DNA of 64,000 nt. It comes from Staphylococcus sp. NAM3COL9 (GTDB taxonomy: Bacteria > Bacillota > Bacilli > Staphylococcales > Staphylococcaceae). The DNA is taken from the NCBI RefSeq assembly GCF_001431205.1, contig NZ_LGPC01000011.1, positions 682,053 to 746,052 of the forward strand, written 5' to 3'. The notes under the pieces are model-generated. The model saw only the letters and a list, made by a program, of their open reading frames with translations. It ran no database searches and had not been told where the DNA came from. Both the position numbers and the translations under genes were made by a program. Shown here one piece after another: positions 28,246 to 36,671 of this stretch. Numbering within the stretch: the stretch's first letter is position 1; each line of letters starts with the position of its first letter.

Positions 28246-28374
28246 TTATGTCTGGGCACTCATTTTAATATAAAATTTACATAAAATCAACAATTTATAT
28301 AGTGTAAACACAACAGTCAAAACGATACTAATGAGTATTATTAAAAGCAAAACAAAAATAATCCCTAATTCCAT
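28246..28374 (-). CDS. 42-aa single-span membrane peptide, toxin- or holin-like
   Basis: ATG at 28374 behind the strong ribosome site GGGAGAGGAATAA. The peptide starts MELGIIFVLLLIILISIV, forms one long hydrophobic helix (residues 3-32) and ends in a basic, polar tail KFYIKMSAQT. A terminator follows 18 bases after the stop. The shape recalls type I toxins and holin-like peptides of phage origin, but I find no family match by eye. Antisense RNA has not been identified. Confidence 0.5.
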   Translation of the reverse strand: MELGIIFVLLLIILISIVLTVVFTLYKLLILCKFYIKMSAQT

Positions 28375-28440
28375 TTATTCCTCTCCCTCTCGTTATCTCC
28401 AATAGCTTTTGTTTCATTTTTGTACCAATTATGTATTTTT

Positions 28441-28468
28441 ACAAATAAAAAAAGGCGCCGAAGCGCCA
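28441..28468 (-). terminator. GC-rich terminator downstream of the lysin pseudogene
   Basis: GGCGC-CGAA-GCGCC is a compact tetraloop hairpin. On the minus strand it is followed by seven T. It would end transcripts from the pseudogene at 28564-29120. Confidence 0.85.
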
Positions 28469-28563
28469 AAGGTAAATAATTAATGAATGTAAAAAATAAC
28501 TTATATAATTATCTCGATTTATATATTAACGCTATTATATTGTTTGCTCAATAATTAATTTAA

Positions 28564-29120
28564 TTAACTAAAGCCCCCTGTGTCTCCTCTCCAACTACCA
28601 TTACTATTTGAATAACCAATCGGCATATAAACACGTGCGCCATTATTTACTGTCCATGCAATACGAATATAGCCACCATAATCATAGACTTCATCATAGT
28701 TTACTGATTGACCGTAATGTAACTGGACAGTTACTGGCTAGCCTATCCATAGACCATAGTATCTTGTATAAATAAAACTTTCTTCACCGTTTTCGTCTAG
28801 CGCTTTACAAGTAAATGTAGCTTTTCAGGTTTCCAAAGAATATTATGTTTATTCTTTCTCCATCTATTATCTACTTTATCTCCACTTTCTTTATTAAAAT
28901 CATTTTTACCTTGTTCAGTAGGTATTGTGTTTCTATCTGGCACATCATTACTTGCTGTGTTATGGATTAAAACGCCCTTTACTTTACCGCTATAGTCAGT
29001 CATGTTGTAATTAGCTGTAATACGTACTCCTGAACGATTATTACCTTCTTTATCAGTGAATCTATCTTGTTTAGTTGTTCCATCTATACCTATTTTTTGA
29101 ACCTTTGCTACAATATTCAA
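28564..29120 (-). pseudogene. degenerate phage-type lysin (amidase) with SH3 cell-wall-binding end
   Basis: The upstream part reads GVRITANYNMTDYSGKVKG then VLIHNTASNDVPDRN, like the N-terminus of Amidase_2-type N-acetylmuramoyl-L-alanine amidases, then jumps to WKPEK, so the catalytic middle seems deleted. A one-base shift near 28822 moves to a frame reading ATFTCKALDENGEESF and YTRYYGLWIG, then an in-frame TAG (28738-28740), then PVTVQLHYGQSVNYDEVYDY, GGYIRIAWTVNNGARVYMP and a final TGGFS. This last part is a typical SH3_5/SH3b wall-binding domain. Deletion, frameshift and stop make it non-functional. Confidence 0.75.
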
Positions 29121-29328
29121 GTTTATTCATTTCTACCAGATGAAACGGCAGAAATTAAAAAAGACAAGGCTATGACTACGTTAGAAGCCGTTGGAGTAAT
29201 GATATAAATTGAATGCCAATATTGGCGTTCGGTTGGCGTAAAAGTATAATTACGGTATATATCGAGGTATAAGAAAACCCCGTCAAATCAACGTTTTACT
29301 TACGTCAACTTAACGGGAATTAACTAAA

Positions 29329-29345
29329 TAGCGGAGAGTGAGGGA
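29329..29345 (+). repeat. direct repeat at the tRNA-Ser 3' end (putative att remnant, tRNA copy)
   Basis: Identical 17 bases to 27793-27809. This copy is part of the intact tRNA-Ser gene. Confidence 0.7.
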
Positions 29346-29420
29346 TTCGAACCCTCGAGACGCTTGTGACGTCTACACACTTTCCAGGCGTGCTCCTTCG
29401 GCCAACTCGGACAACTCTCC
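29332..29420 (-). tRNA. tRNA-Ser(GGA)
   Basis: 89 nt class II tRNA with long variable arm, acceptor GGAGAGT/ACTCTCC, anticodon loop CTGGAAA. CCA is not encoded. Last gene of the first array and the attachment target of the degraded element. Confidence 0.95.
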
Positions 29421-29465
29421 AATAGAATATAAAAAAACAGAAGCGATATTTCACTTCTGTTTGTA

Positions 29466-29537
29466 TGACCCCGACGGGACTCGAACCCGTGTTACCGCCG
29501 TGAAAGGGCGGTGTCTTAACCGCTTGACCACGGGGCC
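29466..29537 (-). tRNA. tRNA-Glu(TTC)
   Basis: 72 nt, acceptor GGCCCCG/CGGGGTC with one G-U pair, anticodon loop CTTTCAC, T-loop TTCGAGT. CCA not encoded. Confidence 0.95.
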
Positions 29538-29543
29538 ATATGG

Positions 29544-29615
29544 CTCCACAGGTAGGACTCGAACCTACGACCGATCGGTTAACAGCCGATAGCTCTACCA
29601 CTGAGCTACTGTGGA
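29544..29615 (-). tRNA. tRNA-Asn(GTT)
   Basis: 72 nt body, acceptor TCCACAG/CTGTGGA, anticodon loop CTGTTAA, T-loop TTCGAGT. CCA encoded at 29541-29543. Confidence 0.95.
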
Positions 29616-29628
29616 ATAATTAAGATGG

Positions 29629-29699
29629 AGCGGGTGATGGGAATCGAACCCACAACATCAGCTTGGAAGGCTGAGGTTTTCCCATTAAACTACACCCGC
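29629..29699 (-). tRNA. tRNA-Gly(TCC), proteinogenic type
   Basis: 71 nt body, acceptor GCGGGTG/CACCCGC, anticodon loop CTTCCAA. The D-loop contains GG and the T-loop is TTCGATT, so it keeps the contacts needed for EF-Tu and ribosomal use, in contrast to the four tRNA-Gly genes at 63.2-63.6 kb. CCA encoded at 29626-29628. Confidence 0.95.
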
Positions 29700-29715
29700 T
29701 TATTAATTATTATGG

Positions 29716-29789
29716 GGCGGATGATGGGGATCGAACCCACGCGTGTCGGAACCACAATCCGATGTGTTAACCACTTCACCACAACCGCC
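29716..29789 (-). tRNA. tRNA-His(GTG)
   Basis: 74 nt including the encoded G-1 opposite C73; anticodon loop ATTGTGG. CCA encoded at 29713-29715. Differs by one base from the second tRNA-His at 63762-63835. Confidence 0.95.
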
Positions 29790-29806
29790 AAAGCTAATAT
29801 TAAAAA

Positions 29807-29879
29807 TGATTCAGGACAGAGTCGAACTGCCGACACATGGAGCTTCAATCCATTGCTCTACCAACTGAGCTACTGAACC
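29807..29879 (-). tRNA. tRNA-Phe(GAA)
   Basis: 73 nt, acceptor GGTTCAG/CTGAATC, anticodon loop TTGAAGC, T-loop TTCGACT. CCA not encoded. Confidence 0.94.
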
Positions 29880-29892
29880 ATAACAATAATGA

Positions 29893-29965
29893 CGGTCCCG
29901 ATGGGATTCGAACCCACGATCTCCTGCGTGACAGGCAGGCGTGTTAACCGCTACACTACGGGACC
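29893..29965 (-). tRNA. tRNA-Asp(GTC)
   Basis: 73 nt, acceptor GGTCCCG/CGGGACC, anticodon loop CTGTCAC, T-loop TTCGAAT. CCA not encoded. Confidence 0.95.
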
Positions 29966-29978
29966 TAAAATAAAAAAA

Positions 29979-30050
<72 letters not shown>

Positions 30051-30079
30051 GTAATATTATTAATGACGCCTACCCAACT

Positions 30080-30109
30080 AATATACCATGAATATTTACT
30101 TAATGTCAA
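30080..30109 (-). promoter_or_regulatory. proximal promoter of the first tRNA array
   Basis: Minus strand TTGACA (30104-30109), 18-base spacer, TATATT (30080-30085) preceded by TGG, an extended -10. Initiation would fall about 20 bases before tRNA-fMet. Confidence 0.8.
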
Positions 30110-30206
30110 TAACTTTTTAAAAGTAATTTACATTGGCTTAATCAGGCGTTAAAACTTTAATGCGATAATTAATGTTTGCACATCACCTATCAATTAGTAC
30201 TAACTT

Positions 30207-30235
30207 AGTATATAAACTTCCAGCACTTTAGTCAA
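30207..30235 (-). promoter_or_regulatory. distal promoter of the first tRNA array
   Basis: Minus strand TTGACT (30230-30235), 17-base spacer, TATACT (30207-30212). Tandem with the promoter at 30080, as is common for stable RNA operons. The remaining bases to 30425 hold no gene. Confidence 0.75.
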
Positions 30236-30425
30236 TAACTTTTACAAACTATTTTGTGTAAAAAAGGAATATAATAATAATATTTTATCTTTAGTTCCTT
30301 ATTTATACAAAAACTTATTGTTTTCACGCTTAAATACTACATTTATAGTGATGTCATTACGTTCAATATTGTACATTAAAGAACAATAACTAATTAAATA
30401 ATGTTCTTTAATGTTAAATAGTAAA

Positions 30426-30983
30426 TTACTTACTCATGATACCTTGCATTTTTCCGTGTAAAATTGTAAATGTAGTAAAGCCATCATCTTCCATAAAGTG
30501 GCCACCATTCTCTGTTACTTTACATACACCATTTAATGTATCCATTAATCTTTTAGTTTCTAAAAATGATACATATTTATCATTTTTAGAACATAAACCA
30601 TAAAATTGATCTACTTTATTTTTAACAATCTCATAATCAATTGCTTTCGTTTCAGGATCGACATAGGCATCTATTTCTTCCGCATCATCCATAAAGCCAG
30701 CAACACTAAACAATCCTTCGATGTGGCTTATATTCATATCCTCTATATACTTTAGTGATGCTAAAGTACCAAAACCATGTGTTATAAAATACGTTTCATA
30801 TTTTCTAACAGTGATCTGGTCTTTCATTCTTTCCACCCACTGCTCAAGATTATCATTTTCTTCTACTGGTAAATCAAATAATGTCACGTTGTAACCTTCT
30901 AAAATAAGATTATTAGCTAACCATTTATACCAATGATTTGTAGCATCTCCAATTTTGGAATGTACTATTATAATATCTGTCAT
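30426..30983 (-). CDS. YdeN/RBBP9-like alpha/beta-fold protein lacking the nucleophile serine
   Basis: 185 aa. The fold is that of small RBBP9-type hydrolases: IIVHS near the N-terminus with NHWYKWL, then the elbow FITHGFGTLASLKY and the terminal ENGGHFMEDDGF with the histidine. In active relatives the elbow is GHSxG; here residues 69-72 are H-G-F-G, with no serine, so classical hydrolase activity is unlikely. The frame is open further upstream, but AGGGGGAG places the start at one of two adjacent ATG codons (30986 or 30983). Confidence 0.72.
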   Translation of the reverse strand: MTDIIIVHSKIGDATNHWYKWLANNLILEGYNVTLFDLPVEENDNLEQWVERMKDQITVRKYETYFITHGFGTLASLKYIEDMNISHIEGLFSVAGFMDDAEEIDAYVDPETKAIDYEIVKNKVDQFYGLCSKNDKYVSFLETKRLMDTLNGVCKVTENGGHFMEDDGFTTFTILHGKMQGIMSK

Positions 30984-31110
30984 CATTACTCCCCCTGTAC
31001 AATAGCTCATAATATCTTGTTTAATTGCTACTGCTTACGTTTCTACTACGCTATGTATTAAGTATCTCACAATTGTTATAACTATTAAATTATCCAACAA
31101 TTAAAAATAT

Positions 31111-31163
31111 AAAAATAAGCCGCTACTTCGATATAATAACTTATTATATCGAAAAACGACTCT
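31111..31163 (-). terminator. terminator of the heme operon
   Basis: A perfect 13-bp palindrome TTCGATATAATAA / TTATTATATCGAA (31127-31153) extends with weaker pairing and ends in a T-rich tail on the minus strand, just after cgoX. Confidence 0.7.
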
Positions 31164-31175
31164 TTAAACTTTCTA

Positions 31176-32570
31176 TTATAGTTCAGCTATTAATTCTTCT
31201 ACAGCATTTTTACCTTGTTGAATACAGTCAGGTAACCCTACTGCTTCAAATGAGGCTCCAGTAATACGTAGTCTTGGATAGCTTATTCTAATATGTGCTT
31301 GTACTTCTTTAATACAATCTATATGGCCTACATGGTATTGTGGCATACTTTTAGGTAATCTATTCACGATGCTGAAATTTGGCGCATCTTTAAATGTCAT
31401 CATTTGACTCAAATCTTTTTTAACAATATTCACAATTTCTTCATCAGTGTGATCGTCCACGACCGTGTCATTAGGTTTACCTACGTATGCACGAATAAGT
31501 ACTTTTCCTTTTGGTGTTGTAAATGGCCATTTTTTACTTGTCCATGTACATGCAGTGATACTCGTCTTACTTGTACGCGCAATGACAAATCCGGTGCCGT
31601 CATATGTGTTTTCAATATTTTCTTCATCAAAAGCTAATACAACTGTTGCAACAGTTGTAGAATCCATTGTATCGAAATAGTCAAAGGAAGGATCATTGCC
31701 AAACCATTGCATAAATGTTTGGTGCGGCGTAGTAACTAAGACACCATCATATTCAGTTTTCATTTCTGCTGAGACGATTTCATAAGATTTTTGCGCAACA
31801 ATAATATCTTGAATAGGCGTATTAAATTCTATTTTCACACCTTGATTTAATACATATTTTGTTAAAGCCTCTATAAATGAACTCAAACCCTGTCTGAATT
31901 GCTTGAATTGGCCTTTTGGCGAACCTGGATATAGTTGACGTTGTTTCTGACGCTGTTCTTTTTCATATCGCATACCTTTAATTAAGCTACCAAATTGCTC
32001 TTCTCTTTGTTTGAATTCTGGAAAAGTACTCATCAAACTCAAATCATCTATATTCGTACCGTAAATGCCACCCATTAGAGGTTCTATTAAATTTTCTAAC
32101 ACTTCATCCCCTAAGCGCTGACGGAAAAATGACCCAACTGAAATATCATGTTCCATTTCTATCGATTTCTTAAATAAATCTAATCCAGCTGTTAATTTAC
32201 CTGTAGGAGAAATTAATTTTGTTTTTAAGAATGGTTTAATGTCAGTTGGTACACCTAAAATTGATCCACCCGGAATCGGGAATAATTTATTTTTAGCATA
32301 TATATAAGATTGACCTGTTTGGTTTGTAATCAGTTCATTTTCTAAACCAATTTCTTTAGCAATATCTGTCATTACCTGTTTGCGCCCTAAATAGGATTCT
32401 GGCCCAAGTTCGATGGTGTAACCTTCAGTTCTATATGTTTGAATTTTACCGCCAGTTCTATTAGATGCTTCATATATAGTGACATCAATGTCAGGTCTTT
32501 GTTTTTTAATAAAATATGCACTTGATAAACCTGTAATACCAGCACCAATAATCGCAATACTTTTAGTCAA
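31176..32570 (-). CDS. cgoX: coproporphyrinogen III oxidase (HemY/CgoX)
   Basis: 464 aa FAD enzyme, older name hemY or hemG. In Firmicutes it oxidises coproporphyrinogen III to coproporphyrin III in the coproporphyrin-dependent heme route. The dinucleotide fold IGAGITGLSSAYFIK lies at residues 7-21, YEASNRTGGKIQTYR follows, and the C-terminal ITGASFEAVGLPDC closes the FAD site. Start is TTG behind AAAGGAAG. Seventeen bases after hemH, last in the hemE-hemH-cgoX unit. Confidence 0.93.
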   Translation of the reverse strand: MTKSIAIIGAGITGLSSAYFIKKQRPDIDVTIYEASNRTGGKIQTYRTEGYTIELGPESYLGRKQVMTDIAKEIGLENELITNQTGQSYIYAKNKLFPIPGGSILGVPTDIKPFLKTKLISPTGKLTAGLDLFKKSIEMEHDISVGSFFRQRLGDEVLENLIEPLMGGIYGTNIDDLSLMSTFPEFKQREEQFGSLIKGMRYEKEQRQKQRQLYPGSPKGQFKQFRQGLSSFIEALTKYVLNQGVKIEFNTPIQDIIVAQKSYEIVSAEMKTEYDGVLVTTPHQTFMQWFGNDPSFDYFDTMDSTTVATVVLAFDEENIENTYDGTGFVIARTSKTSITACTWTSKKWPFTTPKGKVLIRAYVGKPNDTVVDDHTDEEIVNIVKKDLSQMMTFKDAPNFSIVNRLPKSMPQYHVGHIDCIKEVQAHIRISYPRLRITGASFEAVGLPDCIQQGKNAVEELIAEL

Positions 32571-32587
32571 AACAGTTCACGCTTCCT

Positions 32588-33511
32588 TTAATAAACATTT
32601 TTGATTTCATCAACGATTGCCCCAATAAATAATGGATCCGTATTAGGCATTGAGGGGCGGAAATAGTTAACTCCTAATTCATCACAGACTACTTTACATT
32701 CATAATCATTATCGTATAACACTTCTAAATGTTCACATACAAAACCAACAGGTGTGTAAATGAAATTTTTATAACCATGTTCTTTATATAATGCTCTAGT
32801 TAAATCTTGAACGTCAGGCCCTAACCACGGCGTACCAGTATTACCTTCAGATTGCCATCCTTCGGCTACATGGATAATATTAGAATGTGCTTCTAATAAT
32901 TGTGCCGTATGATGCAATTCGTTTGGATATGGATCATTATTTTGCTCAATAAGCCCTTTTGGTAGGCTATGGGCTGATACAACTAACACTGTCTCCTCAT
33001 GTTCATCTTGAGGAATTTCTGATAATGATTCATTCACTTTTTCTGTCCAATATTGAATGAATTTAGGTTGTTGATAATAGTGTTCTACATGTTTCAATGT
33101 AATACCATATTTATCCGCTTCTTTTTGAGCTCTCTTATTATATGAACCTACAGAGAAACTAGAATAGTGTGGAGCCAATACTACAGTAACCCCTTCTTCT
33201 ATACCTTCATCATGCATTGATTTAACTGCATCTTCTATAAATGGATGTATATGTTTCAAACCAATGTATAATTTAAATTCAACATCACTGTATGCTTCAT
33301 TTAGTGCATCACAAAGAGTTTCAGCTTGACGATTTGTTGTATTAGCTAATGGTGATAACCCACCGATATGTTTGTATCTATCTTTTAAATCTTGTAATTC
33401 TGCTTCTGTAGGTTTTTTTCCATGTCTAATATCTGTGTAATAAGCCTCAATATCACTTTCTTGATATGGCGTTCCATATGCCATAACTAATAAGCCTATT
33501 GTTTTTGTCAT
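32588..33511 (-). CDS. hemH: coproporphyrin ferrochelatase (HemH/CpfC)
   Basis: 307 aa. Inserts Fe2+ into coproporphyrin III. GLLVMAYGTPYQESDIEAYY at the N-terminus, LAPHYSSFSVGSYNKRA with the metal-site histidine, VVSAHSLP and PVGFVCEHLEVLYDND with the second metal residue are all present. Middle gene of the heme unit; its product feeds heme synthesis after cgoX. Confidence 0.95.
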   Translation of the reverse strand: MTKTIGLLVMAYGTPYQESDIEAYYTDIRHGKKPTEAELQDLKDRYKHIGGLSPLANTTNRQAETLCDALNEAYSDVEFKLYIGLKHIHPFIEDAVKSMHDEGIEEGVTVVLAPHYSSFSVGSYNKRAQKEADKYGITLKHVEHYYQQPKFIQYWTEKVNESLSEIPQDEHEETVLVVSAHSLPKGLIEQNNDPYPNELHHTAQLLEAHSNIIHVAEGWQSEGNTGTPWLGPDVQDLTRALYKEHGYKNFIYTPVGFVCEHLEVLYDNDYECKVVCDELGVNYFRPSMPNTDPLFIGAIVDEIKNVY

Positions 33512-33595
33512 TTTAAAATCATCCTTTTGTATAATAAATTTTAGATGTATATGACATAATATGTTGTTACTCTTGAAGAGGTGTGTTTATGTCTA

Positions 33596-34630
33596 CTATC
33601 TCTTTGTATAATCATGAACGAATGTTGTTATACGTTTAAGTGTTTCTGGTTTAACTTCTGGAAAAACGCCATGTCCAAGATTGAAAATATGCTGTCCATG
33701 TTCCATACCCTGATCTAATATTGGTTTTAGTCTTTCTTCAATAACATCCCATGGTGCTAATAACAATGATGGATCTAAATTACCTTGTAGGGTTCTAGTG
33801 ATATTCAAATCTCCAGCTTCTTTGATAGAAAGCCTCCAATCTAAACCTAATACATCGATAGGTAATGAATTCCACTCATGTGCTAAATGACTCGCTCCTA
33901 CGCCAAATAATATTACAGGTACATCATGTTTAGCTTTTATACCATTAATAAGTTTCTCCATCGCTGGTTTAATATAATAACGATAATCTTTTACATTTAA
34001 TGCCCCAGCCCAAGAATCGAACACTTGAATTATTTCTGCGCCAGCCTCAACTTGAGCAGATGTATACGTGATGGAGATGTCTACTAAATGATCCATAAGT
34101 GCAAACCAAGTTGCTTCGTCACTATACATCATTGCCTTAGTAAAATTGTAATTCTTTGAAGGTCCACCTTCAATCATATAACTTGCTAATGTAAATGGCG
34201 CTCCTGTAAAACCAATTAATGGCACATTTAATTTTTCTTCAGTCAATATTTTTATTGTATCTAAAACATATGGCACGTCACGCTTAGGATCAATCTTCCC
34301 TAACTTTTCAACGTCGTGTATGTTTTTTATAGGATTGTGAATTACTGGACCTATACCTGATTTAATCTCCACATCTACCCCTATCGGCTGAAGTGGTGTC
34401 ATAATATCTTTATACAACACCGCTGCATCTGTATTATAATTATCAACTGGTAAATGTGTAACATAAGCACATAACTCAGGTTGATGTGTAATTTCAAATA
34501 AAGAATATTTCTCTTTTAGTTTTCTATATTCAGGCTGCGATCTACCAGCTTGACGCATAAACCATACTGGTGTGTGGTTTACCGCCTCACCATTTATCAT
34601 ATCTAGGATTGTATTATTTTTATTATGCAC
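33596..34630 (-). CDS. hemE: uroporphyrinogen decarboxylase
   Basis: 344 aa. Removes four carboxyl groups from uroporphyrinogen III. The signature [16 protein letters not shown] near residues 21-36, YKDIMTPL and the closing [13 protein letters not shown] are intact. GTG start behind AGGAGGATTCAAG. First gene of the heme unit, 84 bases before hemH. Confidence 0.95.
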   Translation of the reverse strand: MHNKNNTILDMINGEAVNHTPVWFMRQAGRSQPEYRKLKEKYSLFEITHQPELCAYVTHLPVDNYNTDAAVLYKDIMTPLQPIGVDVEIKSGIGPVIHNPIKNIHDVEKLGKIDPKRDVPYVLDTIKILTEEKLNVPLIGFTGAPFTLASYMIEGGPSKNYNFTKAMMYSDEATWFALMDHLVDISITYTSAQVEAGAEIIQVFDSWAGALNVKDYRYYIKPAMEKLINGIKAKHDVPVILFGVGASHLAHEWNSLPIDVLGLDWRLSIKEAGDLNITRTLQGNLDPSLLLAPWDVIEERLKPILDQGMEHGQHIFNLGHGVFPEVKPETLKRITTFVHDYTKR

Positions 34631-34861
34631 CTTGAATCCTCCTACATTATAATCATTCTTATTTATAATACCATACTGTTATATACCCCGTAGTTCATTG
34701 TGTTAAAATGTCATAAAAAAGACAAACAGTCTACTTTTATCACCTTAATTATTTGACTATTGTTTTCTTTTAGATATCTATTTATTTGATAAAATAGATA
34801 TATCTATAGTACAGTATAATAGCTGTACGCATTTTCTTAAACAAAGCAAGGGGGAAATCTT

Positions 34862-35365
34862 ATGAAAATTTATGCATCTTATGGTACTTTTGGTTATTTG
34901 AATCAAATCAGACTTAATAACCCTAGTCATAACTTATTACAATTTTCAGCTTCTGACTCTTCAGTAATCATTGAAGAAACAGATAATCAATCCGTTTTAA
35001 AACAACCTTTAGTTTATGAAGTTCTAAAGGCTGAGGGTGATTTAGATGAGAATAACTTTTATTCAGTACTATTTATTCCGACTTCAGAAGATCATGCTTA
35101 TCAATTAGAGAAAAAATTGGAAGGTTTTTCTACTGATTTCAATCAATTTGCTGGTTATAGAAGTTATCGTTTCTTAAAACCGGAACAAGGTTTAACATAT
35201 AAGATTTACTTTGGCTTCGAAAGTAGAAATGCTTATGAAGATTTTAGAGCTTCATCTATATTCAAAGATAACTTTGATAAGCTAGCATTAAGCCAATTCT
35301 TCGGCTCAAGTCGTCAACATTCAAGCTATTTCGAAAGACATTTATTCCCGATTGATGACAATTAA
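34862..35365 (+). CDS. traP: TRAP / HmoB-like antibiotic-biosynthesis-monooxygenase-fold protein
   Basis: 167 aa, C-terminal ABM-type ferredoxin-like domain (FYSVLFIPTSEDHAYQLEKK ... YKIYFGFESRNAYEDFR) and the ending SYFERHLFPIDDN. Known in S. aureus as target of RNAIII-activating protein; later work disputed the agr role and noted similarity to Bacillus HmoB, a heme-degrading monooxygenase. Its place next to the heme genes suits the latter. AAGGGGGAAATCTT precedes the ATG. Confidence 0.88.
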   Translation: MKIYASYGTFGYLNQIRLNNPSHNLLQFSASDSSVIIEETDNQSVLKQPLVYEVLKAEGDLDENNFYSVLFIPTSEDHAYQLEKKLEGFSTDFNQFAGYRSYRFLKPEQGLTYKIYFGFESRNAYEDFRASSIFKDNFDKLALSQFFGSSRQHSSYFERHLFPIDDN

Positions 35366-35390
35366 TATTGAAAATTACAATTCTTAAAAT

Positions 35391-35449
35391 AAAAAGTCGT
35401 TTCTTATGCGCTAGATAAACTATCTAGCGCATCGAGAAACGACTTTTTT
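35391..35449. terminator. long bidirectional terminator between traP and ecsB
   Basis: AAAAAGTCGTTTC with ATGCGCTAGATA pairs with TATCTAGCGCAT and GAAACGACTTTTTT, a two-part stem of more than 20 bp. It touches the ecsB stop codon. Confidence 0.9.
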
Positions 35450-36671
35450 AATCTCTTAACAATGTTTCCTGATATTTAAGTTTTTTAATGACATTTATAA
35501 TTGTTAGCCAACCTACAAGGAAGAATAACAAACCAAAGTAACTATAGAGTGGAAATACAAAAGCATAAACGATAATAAATAACGCTCCTACAATTAACAT
35601 TAATCTATATAAGAATTGTTCATATCCTTTTATTACTTTTGATTCAGTAACTGGCCATACTTGTGGCCACAAACCATAGGCTTGTTGTGTATAAAATTGT
35701 GCCATTTGTAATAAGATAATGTACATAAACAAGCTACCAATAATTAACATGATAATGGGTTGTTCTAACCAAAACATTAAAACAAGCGCAAGAATTACTA
35801 ACCTTAAAATAATATTAAAAGCATCTTTACCACGAACAAAACTTCTTATAAATAAATAAAGATACATATAATTTGAATTAAAACTTTTACTTTTTGGCGT
35901 AATTAGCAATGGGTCTAGATAACTTCTTCTTACCGCTGTTTCTTTAAGATATTTTACATCCGTGAACATATTAACAAATTTATAATAATTCATATGATGT
36001 TGATGTTCTGATTTAATCATTTGTTCCCAAGGATATAAATGTGTCTTATTTTGATAACGGATCAACATCGTTATACCTGCAAGTACAAAAACAGAAGTAA
36101 TACTTGATAATTGTTTCGGTTCTAATGCTAAGTAATATCCTGAGGTAAAAATAATAAAGAGTAATACATAAAGAGACCAACCTTCTAATTGGTATTTATA
36201 CCATTGCCATTTTAGTAATAATCCTAATAATGGAAAAATGAGTGCTAATACAGCAAACAAAATATAAAAAACAAACTTTTGATTATTAATTACAAAAAAC
36301 AATGGGAATAACACAATTAGTGTTATTACCTGTAACCCTATTCGAGAAAAGTAACTATAAATCAAACTATGTTTCATATATTCCGACATGTGTTTTTCAA
36401 ATGGTAATAAAAAAAGCCTATCTGCATCTTTAAGCAACGTTCTAATTGGAAACATAGATGTTAATGCTACGACAATGCTAGCAACCAAAGCGTAATTAAA
36501 ATGTTTTGGTATAGATTGTAGCCAATCACCATAGCCTACTAGAAAGGCGCCGAACATAATTACAAGGAATACAGAGAAATGTCCATTAAATATGAATTTA
36601 TTATAGTATTGTTTTTCTTTGCTTATCTCTTGTTTTCTTGTACTAAATAATTGTTTCGCATTTTGGTTCAT
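35448..36671 (-). CDS. ecsB: ABC transporter permease EcsB
   Basis: 407-aa polytopic membrane protein, roughly ten hydrophobic segments, of the EcsB family. Its stop is followed directly by the terminator, and its start overlaps ecsA by four bases (ATGA). EcsAB influences secretion, processing of membrane proteins and competence in Bacillus and autolysis in S. aureus; the transported substrate is not settled, with peptide export suggested. Confidence 0.9.
   Translation of the reverse strand: MNQNAKQLFSTRKQEISKEKQYYNKFIFNGHFSVFLVIMFGAFLVGYGDWLQSIPKHFNYALVASIVVALTSMFPIRTLLKDADRLFLLPFEKHMSEYMKHSLIYSYFSRIGLQVITLIVLFPLFFVINNQKFVFYILFAVLALIFPLLGLLLKWQWYKYQLEGWSLYVLLFIIFTSGYYLALEPKQLSSITSVFVLAGITMLIRYQNKTHLYPWEQMIKSEHQHHMNYYKFVNMFTDVKYLKETAVRRSYLDPLLITPKSKSFNSNYMYLYLFIRSFVRGKDAFNIILRLVILALVLMFWLEQPIIMLIIGSLFMYIILLQMAQFYTQQAYGLWPQVWPVTESKVIKGYEQFLYRLMLIVGALFIIVYAFVFPLYSYFGLLFFLVGWLTIINVIKKLKYQETLLRD

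Larger units (their letters stand above)
27793..29345. mobile_element. degraded integrative element at tRNA-Ser
   Basis: About 1.5 kb bounded by a 17-bp direct repeat, one copy being the tRNA-Ser 3' end. It contains a 60-aa ORF, a 42-aa membrane peptide ORF, a broken lysin gene and short coding scraps. A 12-base word, GTTGGCGTAAAA, occurs near both ends (about 27849 and 29233), as integrase arm sites might. The content suggests what is left of a prophage or phage-like island after deletion. Confidence 0.55.
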
